Source: Nanobdellota archaeon (GTDB taxonomy: Archaea; Nanobdellota; Nanobdellia; Pacearchaeales; GW2011-AR1). From it: a stretch of 64,000 nucleotides of DNA. Positions 43,388 through 52,717 of the stretch are shown here, one piece after another. The position numbers and the translations under genes were made by a program. The DNA lies in assembly GCA_021799535.1 (NCBI GenBank), contig JAJZAH010000003.1, positions 62,001 to 126,000 on the forward strand. The letters are read 5' to 3'. A model generated the notes under the pieces. It was not told the DNA's origin and ran no database searches. It saw only the letters and a program-made list of their open reading frames with translations. The stretch's first letter is position 1, and every line of letters starts with the position of its first letter.

Positions 43388-44377
43388 TTACTTCCATTTG
43401 ACTTCAACTTCATCTGTTCTTTCGCGCGGTTTTATATCAAGTTTTTGCGCGTCATCACCTGAGAATTTTATGCCTGAAGTGAACATAATCTCCCCAAGAT
43501 AAGCAATCATCGCCCCATTATCAACCAGCAAACTCCTCTCTGGACAGAAGGATTTCGCTCCCCTTTCCTCGCACATCTTTTCTGCCATCTCCTGAAGGCG
43601 CAAATTACATGCAACCCCTCCCCCCAATACCAGTTCATCCTTCCCAATATGGGCAAGGGCTCTTTCGGCCGTCTCGACTAGCATCGCAAAGACAGTCTCC
43701 TGTAAAGAAAAACTTAAATCTTCAATGGAATAATCCCCCTTTTCAAGTTTCTGCCTCAGATTTGTCAATATCCCTGAAAAAGAGACATCCATTCCTTTCA
43801 CAGCATAGGGCAATTCCACATAGCTCTTGCCTTTAAGTGCAAACTTCTCTATTTTAGGCCCACCCGGAAATCCGATACCAGCGTATCTAGCGAAAGTGTC
43901 TATGAAATTTCCTACACCTGTATCGAGAGTTTCTCCAAAGACTCGATATTTTCCTGAAGCATAGCTTATGACTTGCGTATTTGCACCCGAGCAGTAAAGC
44001 AAAACCGCATCCTTTGCCCCAGTGACGCCGCCTATTTCAAGATGTGCGACGCAATGGTTCACAGGTACAAGAGGTTTTCCAAGTCTTTTTGACAAAGACT
44101 TCGCAAATTTCAGACCTTCAAGAAGGCATGGGGGAAGTCCAGGCCCCTGACTAAAAGCAATTGCATCTATTTCGTCCTCATTGATACCTGCTTCAGATAC
44201 AGCTTCAGAATAAATTTTAGCGGAAAGCTCACGATGATGCTTTGCCGAATCCACAGGGATTATCCCTCCAGATTCTGTGGTATACATATCACGCTTATTG
44301 GCCATAATCTTCCCATCCTTTACAATACCCACACCAAAAGTATGAGCCGTAGATTCAACACCAATTATTAACGCCAT
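43388..44377 (-). CDS. kae1: Kae1/TsaD, tRNA N6-threonylcarbamoyladenosine transferase subunit
   Basis: 329 residues. GVESTAHTFGVGIV, the metal ligands in DSAKHHRELS and NHCVAHLEIG, GPGLPPCLLEG and LVLGGGVACNLRL are diagnostic. With Bud32, Cgi121 and Pcc1 it forms KEOPS and modifies A37 of ANN-decoding tRNAs. The Bud32 kinase is often fused in archaea but is not here. Confidence 0.95.
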   Translation of the reverse strand: MALIIGVESTAHTFGVGIVKDGKIMANKRDMYTTESGGIIPVDSAKHHRELSAKIYSEAVSEAGINEDEIDAIAFSQGPGLPPCLLEGLKFAKSLSKRLGKPLVPVNHCVAHLEIGGVTGAKDAVLLYCSGANTQVISYASGKYRVFGETLDTGVGNFIDTFARYAGIGFPGGPKIEKFALKGKSYVELPYAVKGMDVSFSGILTNLRQKLEKGDYSIEDLSFSLQETVFAMLVETAERALAHIGKDELVLGGGVACNLRLQEMAEKMCEERGAKSFCPERSLLVDNGAMIAYLGEIMFTSGIKFSGDDAQKLDIKPRERTDEVEVKWK

Positions 44378-44549
44378 GCAGAAGAAAAAAAGTTTTTATT
44401 ATTTAAAACTAACTGCACACACGACCTCCCGTCGCGCGCATGGGACAAATCAAAGAAAATAAATAACAGTAAGATAAAAATAAACCAGTCCGGGAAATTC
44501 CCTATATTCACCTCAATTTACCCGGAAATTAAAGAATATAAAGGGAAAC

Positions 44550-44693
44550 TTACTTTCTCCTCTTTGATCTCTTGGCAGCCTTCTTCTTGCCGCCTCTTGC
44601 CATCTTGGCCTCACAAACATTCCCCTTACCATCTACATAGTAAAGGTATCCTGGTTTTCTCTTAACAGCGTTCTTTACAATTACTGTTCCCAT
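44550..44693 (-). CDS. Small basic conserved protein (47 residues)
   Basis: Missed by the ORF track. It reads MGTVIVKNAVKRKPGYLYYV then DGKGNVCEAKMARGGKKKAAKRSKRRK, with a strong Shine-Dalgarno (GGAGGTGA) five bases before the ATG and a TATA-like TTTATACTTG upstream. The basic tail suggests nucleic-acid or ribosome binding. I recall similar short proteins in DPANN genomes but no function. The 44378-44549 stretch beyond it shows nothing I can name. Confidence 0.75.
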   Translation of the reverse strand: MGTVIVKNAVKRKPGYLYYVDGKGNVCEAKMARGGKKKAAKRSKRRK

Positions 44694-44722
44694 ATCTTCA
44701 CCTCCTTTTTATCAAGTATAAA

Positions 44723-44744
44723 TTCCCACAAAGAAGGGAATTGT
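44723..44744. repeat. Inverted repeat next to the small basic gene promoter
   Basis: AATTCCC and GGGAATT (about 44721-44742) are perfect arms around an 8-base loop. On the plus strand a T-run follows. It touches the minus-strand TATA of the 47-residue gene, so it may be an operator or a terminator for nothing obvious on the plus strand. Confidence 0.35.
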
Positions 44745-44771
44745 TTTTTCTAGTTAAATAAAACAAAACTC

Positions 44772-45128
44772 CTATTTAAATCTTTCTTTCGCCGTCGGGA
44801 ATTCAAAAAAATCATATCTCTCGTTTGATGGAATTTCCAGAAGCCTTGTAAATTTCTCCGACGGCGAAACGCCAAACTCAAAGGGTTTTACAACTTTCAC
44901 ATCGATAATCCTCCATTTCTCATCCATCCATATTGCAGTAAATGGGAAAAAAACAAAAAACGAGTGTATCGGCATCCTCACAGGATTCCTGAATCCAAAA
45001 AGTAATGCTTTCGCATTTTTCCGACGATGGAACATAAGCCCTATACCTTCATACCACTTCGGAACCATATAGGCTTCAATATCTATTCGTTTGCCGTTGT
45101 ACTTCAAACCAATCAATTTTCTTTTCAT
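44772..45128 (-). CDS. DUF192-family protein
   Basis: 118 residues from ATG 45128. The core GIGLMFHRRKNAKALLFGF and FPFTAIWMDEKWRIIDVKVVKPF match DUF192. The first strand (KRKLIGLKYNGKRIDIEAYMV) needs this start, which overlaps the metallopeptidase gene by 53 bp. Function of the family is unknown. Confidence 0.78.
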   Translation of the reverse strand: MKRKLIGLKYNGKRIDIEAYMVPKWYEGIGLMFHRRKNAKALLFGFRNPVRMPIHSFFVFFPFTAIWMDEKWRIIDVKVVKPFEFGVSPSEKFTRLLEIPSNERYDFFEFPTAKERFK

Positions 45129-45495
45129 TCTGAACGCAGTTTTTGTATGCATTATAACATTTTTCAACATTCTTCTCACAAACCACGTCGTGGTTCTTGA
45201 ATCCGCCACCAAAAGTTTCCGGGATATGCATAAGTTCGTGTATGACAACCTTTGTTTTTTCATCACTGTCAAGCTTGTCAAACTTCTCCCCTAAAAATTC
45301 CAGAGCGTAGAAAGCCTCAACTCCCATGGCTTTCTGGAGTAGTTTCCCTAAAGCATGGCACCTCGCAATTGTCCCCCTCGTCGATGACCCGTAACTTCTG
45401 AAACATTTTATTCTATCAATCTTTACATGAGGAAAGATCCTTTTAGATATGTCCTCGGCAAGAATCTGGAGACTCGGTGAAAATTCATATTTCAT
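45076..45495 (-). CDS. Putative phage-type metallopeptidase (PF18894-like)
   Basis: 139 residues. VVIHELMHIPETFGGGFKNHD contains the zincin HExxH (HELMH) and a downstream HD ligand. The N-terminus is helical with several cysteines. Similar archaeal proteins are annotated as putative metallopeptidases. ATGA overlap with the NUDIX gene upstream. Confidence 0.82.
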   Translation of the reverse strand: MKYEFSPSLQILAEDISKRIFPHVKIDRIKCFRSYGSSTRGTIARCHALGKLLQKAMGVEAFYALEFLGEKFDKLDSDEKTKVVIHELMHIPETFGGGFKNHDVVCEKNVEKCYNAYKNCVQNEKKIDWFEVQRQTNRY

Positions 45496-45986
45496 TTTAA
45501 TTTAAACTCCTTAATCCACTTCTCCATCCCTTCCAAAAAATTAGATGGGTTATTTTTAGTTAACACCAATAAGTCTTCCTCTTTGAACCACCTAATTTCC
45601 TCCACTTCTTCTTTTTGATATTGAAATTCTTTAACGTCGTTGAGAATTATATAAAACCATTGGGTAAAATGTTGATATTTATTTTTTACAAATTCTTTTC
45701 TTAATTTTAAAGGATTAACATTAATCAAACCCAGCTCTTCCCGAGATTCCTTTATGATGTTTAATTTATAGGTTTCCCCGTCGGCATTTGTCCCTGCAAC
45801 GGCAGGTCCCCATTTGCCAGAATTGTGTTTTTTGGTCAAAGACCTTCTTGCGAGAAGGATCTCTCCTTTTTTATTTTCTATCCACAATGCAGAGACGCGA
45901 TAAATATCTGTTCTGCAATTTGATTTATACCTGTCCTTGCACCCGATTACTTTGTCTTTATCATTAACAATTACTATTTTTTCCAT
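45492..45986 (-). CDS. NUDIX hydrolase (IDI/YfcD-like)
   Basis: 164 residues. The NUDIX box reads GETYKLNIIKESREELGL (GX5EX7REXXEE-like). The N-terminus ENKKGEILLARRSLTKKHNSGKWG is like isopentenyl-diphosphate isomerase type I and YfcD. The catalytic Cys of IDI is not obvious, so hydrolase is the safer call. Follows the ASCH stop by one base. Confidence 0.82.
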   Translation of the reverse strand: MEKIVIVNDKDKVIGCKDRYKSNCRTDIYRVSALWIENKKGEILLARRSLTKKHNSGKWGPAVAGTNADGETYKLNIIKESREELGLINVNPLKLRKEFVKNKYQHFTQWFYIILNDVKEFQYQKEEVEEIRWFKEEDLLVLTKNNPSNFLEGMEKWIKEFKLK

Positions 45987-45987
45987 T

Positions 45988-46356
45988 TTAATTCTTCTCC
46001 GAAAATTCCCAAAAATTTAATTTGCCTAGAACCTGCGGACCGTCAATCCTACGGGCATTTTTAAGGATGAATCCATATCTCCCCCATGATGAATCAGCCA
46101 GATGCTTCAATCTATCCGCAGCATGCTCTTTTTCATCTCTGTATGTTTTTATATCAACAAGCTCGGCCTCACCCACTATTTTTCCTACGGGCAAGGCAGA
46201 AAAACCAAATTTTTTCATTGATTTCAGATCTTGGATCTTCGATGCATGGACCAAAAAATTCCCCCTGAATTTTGTAGTCCAATTTCTCAGCTCTATCGTT
46301 TTCCTACCAGAAACGACAAGTTCCGCAAAAGGTTGCTTTAATGAAAGGGTTTTCAT
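45988..46356 (-). CDS. ASCH-domain RNA-binding protein
   Basis: 122 residues. TLSLKQPFAELVVSGRKTIELRNW and GNFLVHASK are the ASCH signature (PUA-like fold). ASCH proteins bind RNA or hydrolyse modified nucleosides; specific role unknown. Confidence 0.85.
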   Translation of the reverse strand: MKTLSLKQPFAELVVSGRKTIELRNWTTKFRGNFLVHASKIQDLKSMKKFGFSALPVGKIVGEAELVDIKTYRDEKEHAADRLKHLADSSWGRYGFILKNARRIDGPQVLGKLNFWEFSEKN

Positions 46357-46386
46357 GGTTTATGAAAATAAGTTTGATTAATAAAA

Positions 46387-46599
46387 TTAATCCTGAACTT
46401 GTACAAACTTTATTTTTGAACTGAAACCTGAAATGATTTTACATTTAGACCCAAAACATCTGCTCAGAGTCTTCTCAAGATGTTTATTTGCTTTTCCACC
46501 CACAGGCTTTTCTTTTATCCAAACCTCAAATTCGCCGTCGGAAATTTTTGCAACTCTCTCAATGGAAGAATTTACATGAACCTTGAGTTTTATCTTCAT
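46387..46599 (-). CDS. DUF167 (YggU-like) protein
   Basis: 70 residues. IKLKVHVNSS, FEVWIKEKPVGGKANKHLEKTL and IISGFSSKIKFVQV match DUF167. Uncharacterised but universally small. Overlaps the PolX-like stop by one base (TAATG). Confidence 0.88.
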   Translation of the reverse strand: MKIKLKVHVNSSIERVAKISDGEFEVWIKEKPVGGKANKHLEKTLSRCFGSKCKIISGFSSKIKFVQVQD

Positions 46600-47057
46600 T
46601 ATCTATTCTGGGGTCTCTTGTACCTCCTGCCAAGGGCTTTGTAAATTTCATGCTCAGTTCTCCCTGCAATTTCTTTCCCGTTTTTGAAAAGCCCATGCTG
46701 GGTCAACTTCATACCTTTCCTTTTAGCGACGAGACGCAGACCAATATTGGATCCCTTCTTACCGGAGTAAGCGATAAGTTCAGCCCCCCATTCGTCTTTT
46801 GTAGTATAATATAATTCCACTTTCACTCCATCAATCTTCCAGGTGGATTCATGTTCCCCGCCCCCTATGAACTCCCCTTTAGTTGCCATGAATCCTTCAA
46901 GGCTTAGTTTATCTTTAGGGATCAGGACCATGTCAATATCCCCTGGATCCTCAGAATGACGACGTATGCTTCCCGCAACCTCGACTCTCTTACAAAAAGG
47001 CTTCAGTTCCCCTTCAAGCTTCCTCGCGAGACTTAAAACTTTTTCACCCCTTTCCAC
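46599..47057 (-). CDS. PolX-type nucleotidyltransferase domain
   Basis: 152 residues, GTG start with TATA about 26 nt upstream. VEVAGSIRRHSEDPGDIDMVLI is the DNA polymerase X palm (GS...DxD), DGVKVELYY the third acidic residue, and the C-terminus resembles the thumb (GLRLVAKRKGMKLTQHGLF). The HhH and PHP domains are absent, so it is a minimal PolX. Confidence 0.85.
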   Translation of the reverse strand: MERGEKVLSLARKLEGELKPFCKRVEVAGSIRRHSEDPGDIDMVLIPKDKLSLEGFMATKGEFIGGGEHESTWKIDGVKVELYYTTKDEWGAELIAYSGKKGSNIGLRLVAKRKGMKLTQHGLFKNGKEIAGRTEHEIYKALGRRYKRPQNR

Positions 47058-47091
47058 ACCAAAGCAACGGAAAGTGAAAATATAAAATTAT

Positions 47092-47568
47092 CTAAATTAT
47101 AACAATTTTGTTCTTCAGACTGCTTATATACTTCCGGAAATCTTCACCGCTTAATTCAAGAGTCTCTGTATTGTCGTTCGGATGGAAGCCAACTTTATCA
47201 CCGTCCCAGATAGCCTTTTCTATGAGTACAATTACCTTTGAAGCGTTCTCATTCATAAGGGAAAAAGGTCCAACGGCTCCTGGATAAATATTCAAGATTC
47301 TTGCCAAATCCTCTTTGCTTGCAAAAGTAAGCTTCTCATGCAAGCCAGATTCAAGATATTTCAGGTCTAATCTCTTGTCTGCAAGCATTATTACCATGTA
47401 GAAGTTCCTAGATTTTTTCCCTTTTATGAAAAGGCTCTTACAATGCATAAAATCAAGATCCCCCTCGTACCTGCTGGCTTCCTCGACTGTATAAACTGCG
47501 GGATGCTTGTGTTCTATAAAGTCTATCCCGGATTTTTTGAGATAAAACTTAAGTTCGTCCTTGTCCAT
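47092..47568 (-). CDS. YbaK/ProX-type aminoacyl-tRNA deacylase
   Basis: 158 residues. EHKHPAVYTVEEA, HCKSLFIKGK, YMVIMLADKRLDLKYL and YPGAVGPFSLMNE fit the PrdX/ProXp family that removes wrong amino acids from tRNA-Pro. Follows the GTPase stop by one base. Confidence 0.88.
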   Translation of the reverse strand: MDKDELKFYLKKSGIDFIEHKHPAVYTVEEASRYEGDLDFMHCKSLFIKGKKSRNFYMVIMLADKRLDLKYLESGLHEKLTFASKEDLARILNIYPGAVGPFSLMNENASKVIVLIEKAIWDGDKVGFHPNDNTETLELSGEDFRKYISSLKNKIVII

Positions 47569-47569
47569 C

Positions 47570-48754
47570 TTATCTAGTCACAATCTCCAGAGCATCACGG
47601 GGTTTAAGTTTGTAATCTTTTCCAAGCGCCATCTTAGTCTTGGCATTAATAGCTTTTATGAAGTTCTTCCCGAAATCGGTGTGAAGGAAATAGGCAAAAT
47701 CAAGCGCTGTTGATCCCGGAGGGAGCAAAAAGCAATCAGGGAGTATATTCCCTTTGCTGTCACCCAATTTCGTTGCACCTGCAGGGAATATGGGAAGATA
47801 TCCGAGAAGGTCAAAAACGGCGGTGTTCAAAATCTTTTGAACTCCCGTCCCATCTGGAAATTTCTCCAGCACATTCGTTTTTATCCTGCTTAGAGCCTCA
47901 CTCTGTCTTTGGTTCAGTTCTTTCAGGATTTTGAAATACTTTTCTCCCGGGATGTAATCGATAAATCCGGCTTTTGCGGCTTGGCGGAGTGCGAGTTCTG
48001 AATCCGCTGAGCACGGAATGACTAGGAGGTGAGGAAACATAACTTTTATCCTTTCAAGATTTTCTTCGCCTTTTTCGAGGTCCATTTTATTAGCTGCAAG
48101 TATCATTGGTTTGGAAATTCTCCTGAGCTCCGATGCAAACCTCTTCAGATCATTGTCACTCCATTCACTTCCTTTTTCATTGAATTTATTTTTTAGCAAG
48201 ACTTCCTTGATCTGCTCTTCATCAACTTTCAGCCCCGAAAATTGCTTCGCAACGGCCTCTGCAAAATTTATATGTTCCATTTCGGTTTTCCTTGAAAAAG
48301 TCTTCCAGACTTTCATGAGGATATTGAAATACCAGAGATTAAGCTCTTCTTCAAGGAAGTTTATATCTTCAATAGGATCATGATTTTTTGAAGGCTTTCC
48401 TTCAATGTCGGTCTCGCCAGAAACGTCAACTATGTGTATAAAAGCATCTGCTTGTCGCAGATCGTCCAAGAATTTATTTCCGAGACCTTTGCCTTCAGAT
48501 GCCCCGGGAACAAGCCCTGCAACATCCATCAAATCTATTGGTACAAACCTATTTCCATTTATGCAAAATCCGTGATTCGGATTGCACTTCACCCCAAACT
48601 CCTTTTCTATACAATCCACCTTTACATAACCTACACCGTGGTTTGCTTTTATCGTCGTAAAGGGGTAAGAAGCTATCTCTACTTCCGCTAGTGTCGCCGC
48701 TTTGAAAAAAGTTGACTTCCCGACAGAAGGCTTTCCTACAAGTCCTATTAGCAT
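47570..48754 (-). CDS. YchF/OBG-type GTPase
   Basis: 394 residues from ATG 48754 (tracked start 48979 is far upstream). G1 GKPSVGKST, G3 DVAGLVPGA, G4 NKMD and the C-terminal TGS domain (LFDFAYFLHTDFGKNF-like). Archaeal YchF group, linked to ribosome function. TATA AAATATAAAC upstream. Confidence 0.93.
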   Translation of the reverse strand: MLIGLVGKPSVGKSTFFKAATLAEVEIASYPFTTIKANHGVGYVKVDCIEKEFGVKCNPNHGFCINGNRFVPIDLMDVAGLVPGASEGKGLGNKFLDDLRQADAFIHIVDVSGETDIEGKPSKNHDPIEDINFLEEELNLWYFNILMKVWKTFSRKTEMEHINFAEAVAKQFSGLKVDEEQIKEVLLKNKFNEKGSEWSDNDLKRFASELRRISKPMILAANKMDLEKGEENLERIKVMFPHLLVIPCSADSELALRQAAKAGFIDYIPGEKYFKILKELNQRQSEALSRIKTNVLEKFPDGTGVQKILNTAVFDLLGYLPIFPAGATKLGDSKGNILPDCFLLPPGSTALDFAYFLHTDFGKNFIKAINAKTKMALGKDYKLKPRDALEIVTR

Positions 48755-48845
48755 GGTAAAAAAATAACCGGCTAGTTTATATTTGTTTTTATAAAACCAT
48801 TGCTTCTTAAAGAAAATGTGAGATTTTAGAGTTTTAGCAAGTATA

Positions 48846-48879
48846 GATGAAAAACAAAACGGGGCCTTAACGGCCCCGT
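48846..48879 (-). terminator. Hairpin with T-run after tRNA-Tyr
   Basis: On the minus strand ACGGGGCC-GTTAA-GGCCCCGT (48859-48879) is a perfect 8-bp GC-rich stem, followed by TTTGTTTTTC. It begins seven bases after the tRNA 3' end. This resembles a bacterial intrinsic terminator, unusual for archaea. Confidence 0.65.
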
Positions 48880-48885
48880 AAATCA

Positions 48886-49028
48886 TCCGCCCACCCAGAC
48901 TCGAACTGGGGATCTCTCGGGCACTGCTTAAGATCATGGCTTTTAGGGCTTCATCCAGTTTCCTTAACGGAATGTCCACCTTAGTTCTAAACTACAGCCA
49001 AGCGCTCTAACCACTGAGCTATGGGCGG
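48886..49028 (-). tRNA. tRNA-Tyr(GTA) with about 70-nt intron
   Basis: Acceptor CCGCCCA/TGGGCGG (C1-G72 as in archaeal tRNA-Tyr) with A73, D-stem GCTC/GAGC, anticodon stem CTTGG/CCGAG, loop CTGTAG, T-arm CCCAG TTCGAGT CTGGG. The intron after position 37 is long and contains TGGACATTCCGTTAAGG-type segments. Confidence 0.93.
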
Positions 49029-49078
49029 TTATGAAAATTTTAGTCAAAATTTGTTTTTAAAAGTTTGGTTACAGAAAA

Positions 49079-50452
49079 TTATTCACTTTCATGTTCGCTA
49101 GCGAGGAAGAATGCCTCGTTTGAATAAACTTCCTTTGGTTTTCCTTCCTTCGTGAAAGTGGCATAAGTCGCAGGAAGCGCAAACCTTCCCAAGACCCCCA
49201 CCCTTGAATAAATTATATAAGAGAACGTTCTTCTTTCGCCTGCTTCAAGATTTCCGAGCTCCCACTCAAAAACCTTCTTTGTTTTATTGAACCTCTTTGG
49301 TATAACCCCGCCAAATTTCTCATAAATTTTTACAAGAGGGGGCAACCTATCAAAAACTTTCACATTTTCGACGAATTTTCTTGCCTCAACGTTTACCATT
49401 ATTTTCAGTGCGAATTCTCCGCCTTTTGCATTTATGAAAACCACCCTTTTCCTTAATATAAGGTCAGTCCTAGAATATTTACCTGCAAAGACAACCACAA
49501 GGACAGCTAGTATGATCACAGCAAGAGGGATGATCCAATTAGTTGTCACATCAACTTCATAGGACTCTCCGGGATTCAATTGTCTGTTCCATGTGTAAAA
49601 AATATTAAAGCCAGTCCTATTGACTAAATCGGGGGTCTGCGAAAAACTTGTAAAAAGTCTTGAGATTATATTTTTCTCAACAGTTATCTGGGCATTGCCC
49701 GCGACATTTCCATTGTTAGATTCTTTTATTAAAGTAGTCTGAATTATGAGACCATACTGATTCCTGCTTTCGTTTATTATGTTCTTTTCCGTAAAGTCAA
49801 TAGACTCACTTATATTAGCCAAAACCCCACCTACTCCGAGATTTGCGCTAATAGTATAAAATCCTGAGGTAAGCTTCGCAAAATCACTTTTCTGGAGAGT
49901 TATCGTGAAAGTTTTCTTCTCATAAGGCGCAAGATTGACTACCCTACTTGAAGTAAAGAAGGGGGAGGTAAAGTTTATGCTTAAATTCTGGAAGTTGAAA
50001 TTCACATTATTATCTAAGTATATCTGGACTGAATTTGAGTCAGGGTTTATTGAGTCAGAGCCCAATGAAAAAGCATCCCCCAAATCAATTATTTTCGTAG
50101 TCAGACTCTCTTCAACTTTTGACCTGTCCATGCCTTCTATATAATAATTAAATGTCACGTAACCCTTTATGCCGAGATCTGTCCTTGGTGAGATATACAA
50201 ATCAACTTCTTTGGATTCTCCGGAGTTTATTGCTATGGGCGTGGCGGGGGTTATTCCTGTCCCGAAAAAAGTGTAAAAGGAAAGGTTGTCCGAAGGACCT
50301 TTGTTTGTGACATTAAGTCTGAAGACAGCCGGCTCATTCAGCCCTGCAACCATTATTTCATTAGAACTTAATTTTTGCACGTTAAGACTCAGCGCAAGAA
50401 TGGGCTGAACCAGAAACAATCCAAGAATTATGAGCAAATACCACTTTTTCAT
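49079..50452 (-). CDS. Exported protein with an internal TM and cytosolic DUF11-like domain
   Basis: 457 residues from ATG 50452. Signal peptide (WYLLIILGLFLVQPILAL), about 285 residues of beta-sandwich repeats outside, a TM (IIPLAVIILAVLVVVFAG) around 311-330, then about 125 residues that read as another DUF11-like beta domain (FDRLPPLVKIYEKFG... FEWELGNLEAGERRTF), which by topology lies in the cytosol. No family assigned. Confidence 0.75.
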   Translation of the reverse strand: MKKWYLLIILGLFLVQPILALSLNVQKLSSNEIMVAGLNEPAVFRLNVTNKGPSDNLSFYTFFGTGITPATPIAINSGESKEVDLYISPRTDLGIKGYVTFNYYIEGMDRSKVEESLTTKIIDLGDAFSLGSDSINPDSNSVQIYLDNNVNFNFQNLSINFTSPFFTSSRVVNLAPYEKKTFTITLQKSDFAKLTSGFYTISANLGVGGVLANISESIDFTEKNIINESRNQYGLIIQTTLIKESNNGNVAGNAQITVEKNIISRLFTSFSQTPDLVNRTGFNIFYTWNRQLNPGESYEVDVTTNWIIPLAVIILAVLVVVFAGKYSRTDLILRKRVVFINAKGGEFALKIMVNVEARKFVENVKVFDRLPPLVKIYEKFGGVIPKRFNKTKKVFEWELGNLEAGERRTFSYIIYSRVGVLGRFALPATYATFTKEGKPKEVYSNEAFFLASEHESE

Positions 50453-50517
50453 ACAAGGAATCATCAGAATTTGTATATAAACATTTCTATACCAGTCTAA
50501 GAATCGGAATTTTCACC

Positions 50518-51024
50518 TTATTTATCAGCACTTTCCAAATCTAAAAAAGCTTTAGCCTGGCTAAGAAAGCCATCTGCGAGTCCGGAAAGCTTGTCTTCAA
50601 ACTCAGTGACCCTCTGAGAGATTATCCATTTTTCGTATATCCCTCTCCAAACTTTCATCTTGCTTGAAGTTTCAAACTTTCCTTCATAATCTCTGATTAA
50701 GTTGGCTGATGCTTTTATTGTCACGCTTCCCTGGTTCGTCTTGACCTTTGCCCCTCCCTGATTAATTTCAACTTCCGAAAGCTTCTTGACATCAAAGCTA
50801 GCCTTAACTTCAAACTCGAAATAATCAGTCACCTTCCTTGTTCCTTTCCAGCTAAACTTTATGTCTTTTGTCGGACCTGATATTTTTTCTGAGTATTCCC
50901 CCTCTTCCACGGACAATCCAGCTTCTTCCGAAAGCCAGTTATAGCAGAATTTATAAAGATCCTTAAAGCTGAACACTCCGTCGTAAGAAATCTTACTCGA
51001 ATACACCTCATCTGACTCTGACAT
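50518..51024 (-). CDS. Conserved archaeal protein of unknown function
   Basis: 168 residues from ATG 51024; a tracked start at 51066 adds 14 basic residues. YSSKISYDGVFSFKDLYKFCYNWL and VRDYEGKFETSSKMKVWRGIYEKW-like segments are distinctive; I recall similar DPANN proteins of unknown role. No TM. Divergent from the thermosome gene. Confidence 0.65.
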   Translation of the reverse strand: MSESDEVYSSKISYDGVFSFKDLYKFCYNWLSEEAGLSVEEGEYSEKISGPTKDIKFSWKGTRKVTDYFEFEVKASFDVKKLSEVEINQGGAKVKTNQGSVTIKASANLIRDYEGKFETSSKMKVWRGIYEKWIISQRVTEFEDKLSGLADGFLSQAKAFLDLESADK

Positions 51025-51100
51025 GTTTTTATAATGAATTTTTATTTTAAATACTTTCTGGCGCAATAATCTTTAAATAATTCATGGAAGTCAATTTTTT

Positions 51101-52717
51101 ATGGATAAAAAGGTCGATTTTATGCCTGAAAATACAGAAAGGTTCATGGGAAAAGACGCCCAAAGGAACAACATACTTGCTGCAAAGCTCGTTTCAGAAG
51201 TTGTAAAGACTACACTCGGACCACGCGGCATGGACAAAATGCTTGTTTCACCTACAAACGATATAATAGTTACAAATGACGGCGTGACAATACTTTCTGA
51301 GATGCAGATAGAACATCCGGCGGCAAAAATGATGGTTGAAATCGCCAAAACCCAGGAAAAAGAAGTCGGTGACGGGACGACTACCGCAGTTATGATTGCG
51401 GGAAAACTCCTTGAGAATGCAGAAAAACTCCTCGATAAGAAAATCCATCCCACAGTCATTGTGAAAGGTTATAGGATGGCACAGGAAAAAGCACAGGAAA
51501 TATTAAAAGAGATTTCACTTAAAATAGTCCCCTCAAACACAGAAGTCCTTAAAGAGATTGCTATGACTGCCATGACGGGGAAAGGCGCTGAAGATGAAAA
51601 AGAATTCTTTTCCGGCATGCTCGTGGATGCTGTAAAAGCCGCTGGAGTCACAAGAAATTCCGATATAAATGACATAAAGATAGAAAAAGTCGTCGGCGAA
51701 GGGATAAGAAACACCGAGCTCATCAAAGGGATAATGATTGACAAAGACAGAATATCAATTGACATGCCAAAAAAGGTCACCAATGCTAAGATACTCCTCA
51801 TTGATTTCCCGCTTGAGGTAAAAAGCCCTGAAATAGACACTAAAATTTCTATATCCAGCCATGATGAGCTGCAGAATTTTCTCGATGAAGAAGAGAAGTC
51901 AATAAAGGGAATGGTGCAAAAGATCCTTGCTACGGGAGCAAATGTTTTATTCTGCCAAAAAGGTGTTGACGACTTTGCAAGATACTTACTCTCGAAATCC
52001 GGAGTTTACACATGTAGAAGAGTGGCTAAATCCGACATGGATAGGATATCGAAAGCTACACTGACAAAAATAGTCTCAAATATAAATGAGATAATTTCTG
52101 TGACATTAGGGGCTTCAGAAGTGGTCGAAGAGATAAAGGAAAGCGGCGAAAACATGACTTATATAAGCGGATGCAAGAATTCCAAAGCAGCCACGATTCT
52201 TGTCCACGGAGGAACAATACATGTGGTTGACGAGGTCGAAAGAGCACTGCTTGACGGACTGGGGGATATAGCAAGTGCGCTTGAGACAGAACTTGTCGTC
52301 CCAGGGGGCGGAGCTATAGAGATGGAAGTCTCAAAAAGGTTAAAAGAGTACAGTCAGAAATTATCCGGCCGCGAAAGGCTCGCAGTTGAAGAATATGCTG
52401 ACGCGCTGGAGTTCATTCCAACAACCCTTGCTGAAAACGCTGGGATGGACCCGATTGATGTGCTGACGGAACTAAGGTCAAAGCACGACTCTGGGAATAT
52501 GAGCGCGGGACTCAATCTGTTCACTAATAAAGTCGAAAATATGATAAGCTCAAAGATCATAGAACCGGCGAAGATAAAAGTTCAGGCGATAAATTCCGCG
52601 ACAGATGTCGCAGCAATGATCCTGAGAATAGACGATATAATCCTCTCAAAATCTTCAAAAAAAGGAAAGATGAATGACCTTGGAAGCCTTCCCGGATATA
52701 TGGAGAGCCTAAGTTGA
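51101..52717 (+). CDS. thsA: Thermosome subunit (group II chaperonin)
   Basis: 538 residues. [16 protein letters not shown] motif [12 protein letters not shown], and the apical/equatorial features ([16 protein letters not shown]) are diagnostic. TATA TTTAAATA (51072-51079) gives a leaderless ATG at 51101; M8 is an alternative. Folds cytosolic proteins as a hetero- or homo-oligomer. Confidence 0.97.
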   Translation: MDKKVDFMPENTERFMGKDAQRNNILAAKLVSEVVKTTLGPRGMDKMLVSPTNDIIVTNDGVTILSEMQIEHPAAKMMVEIAKTQEKEVGDGTTTAVMIAGKLLENAEKLLDKKIHPTVIVKGYRMAQEKAQEILKEISLKIVPSNTEVLKEIAMTAMTGKGAEDEKEFFSGMLVDAVKAAGVTRNSDINDIKIEKVVGEGIRNTELIKGIMIDKDRISIDMPKKVTNAKILLIDFPLEVKSPEIDTKISISSHDELQNFLDEEEKSIKGMVQKILATGANVLFCQKGVDDFARYLLSKSGVYTCRRVAKSDMDRISKATLTKIVSNINEIISVTLGASEVVEEIKESGENMTYISGCKNSKAATILVHGGTIHVVDEVERALLDGLGDIASALETELVVPGGGAIEMEVSKRLKEYSQKLSGRERLAVEEYADALEFIPTTLAENAGMDPIDVLTELRSKHDSGNMSAGLNLFTNKVENMISSKIIEPAKIKVQAINSATDVAAMILRIDDIILSKSSKKGKMNDLGSLPGYMESLS

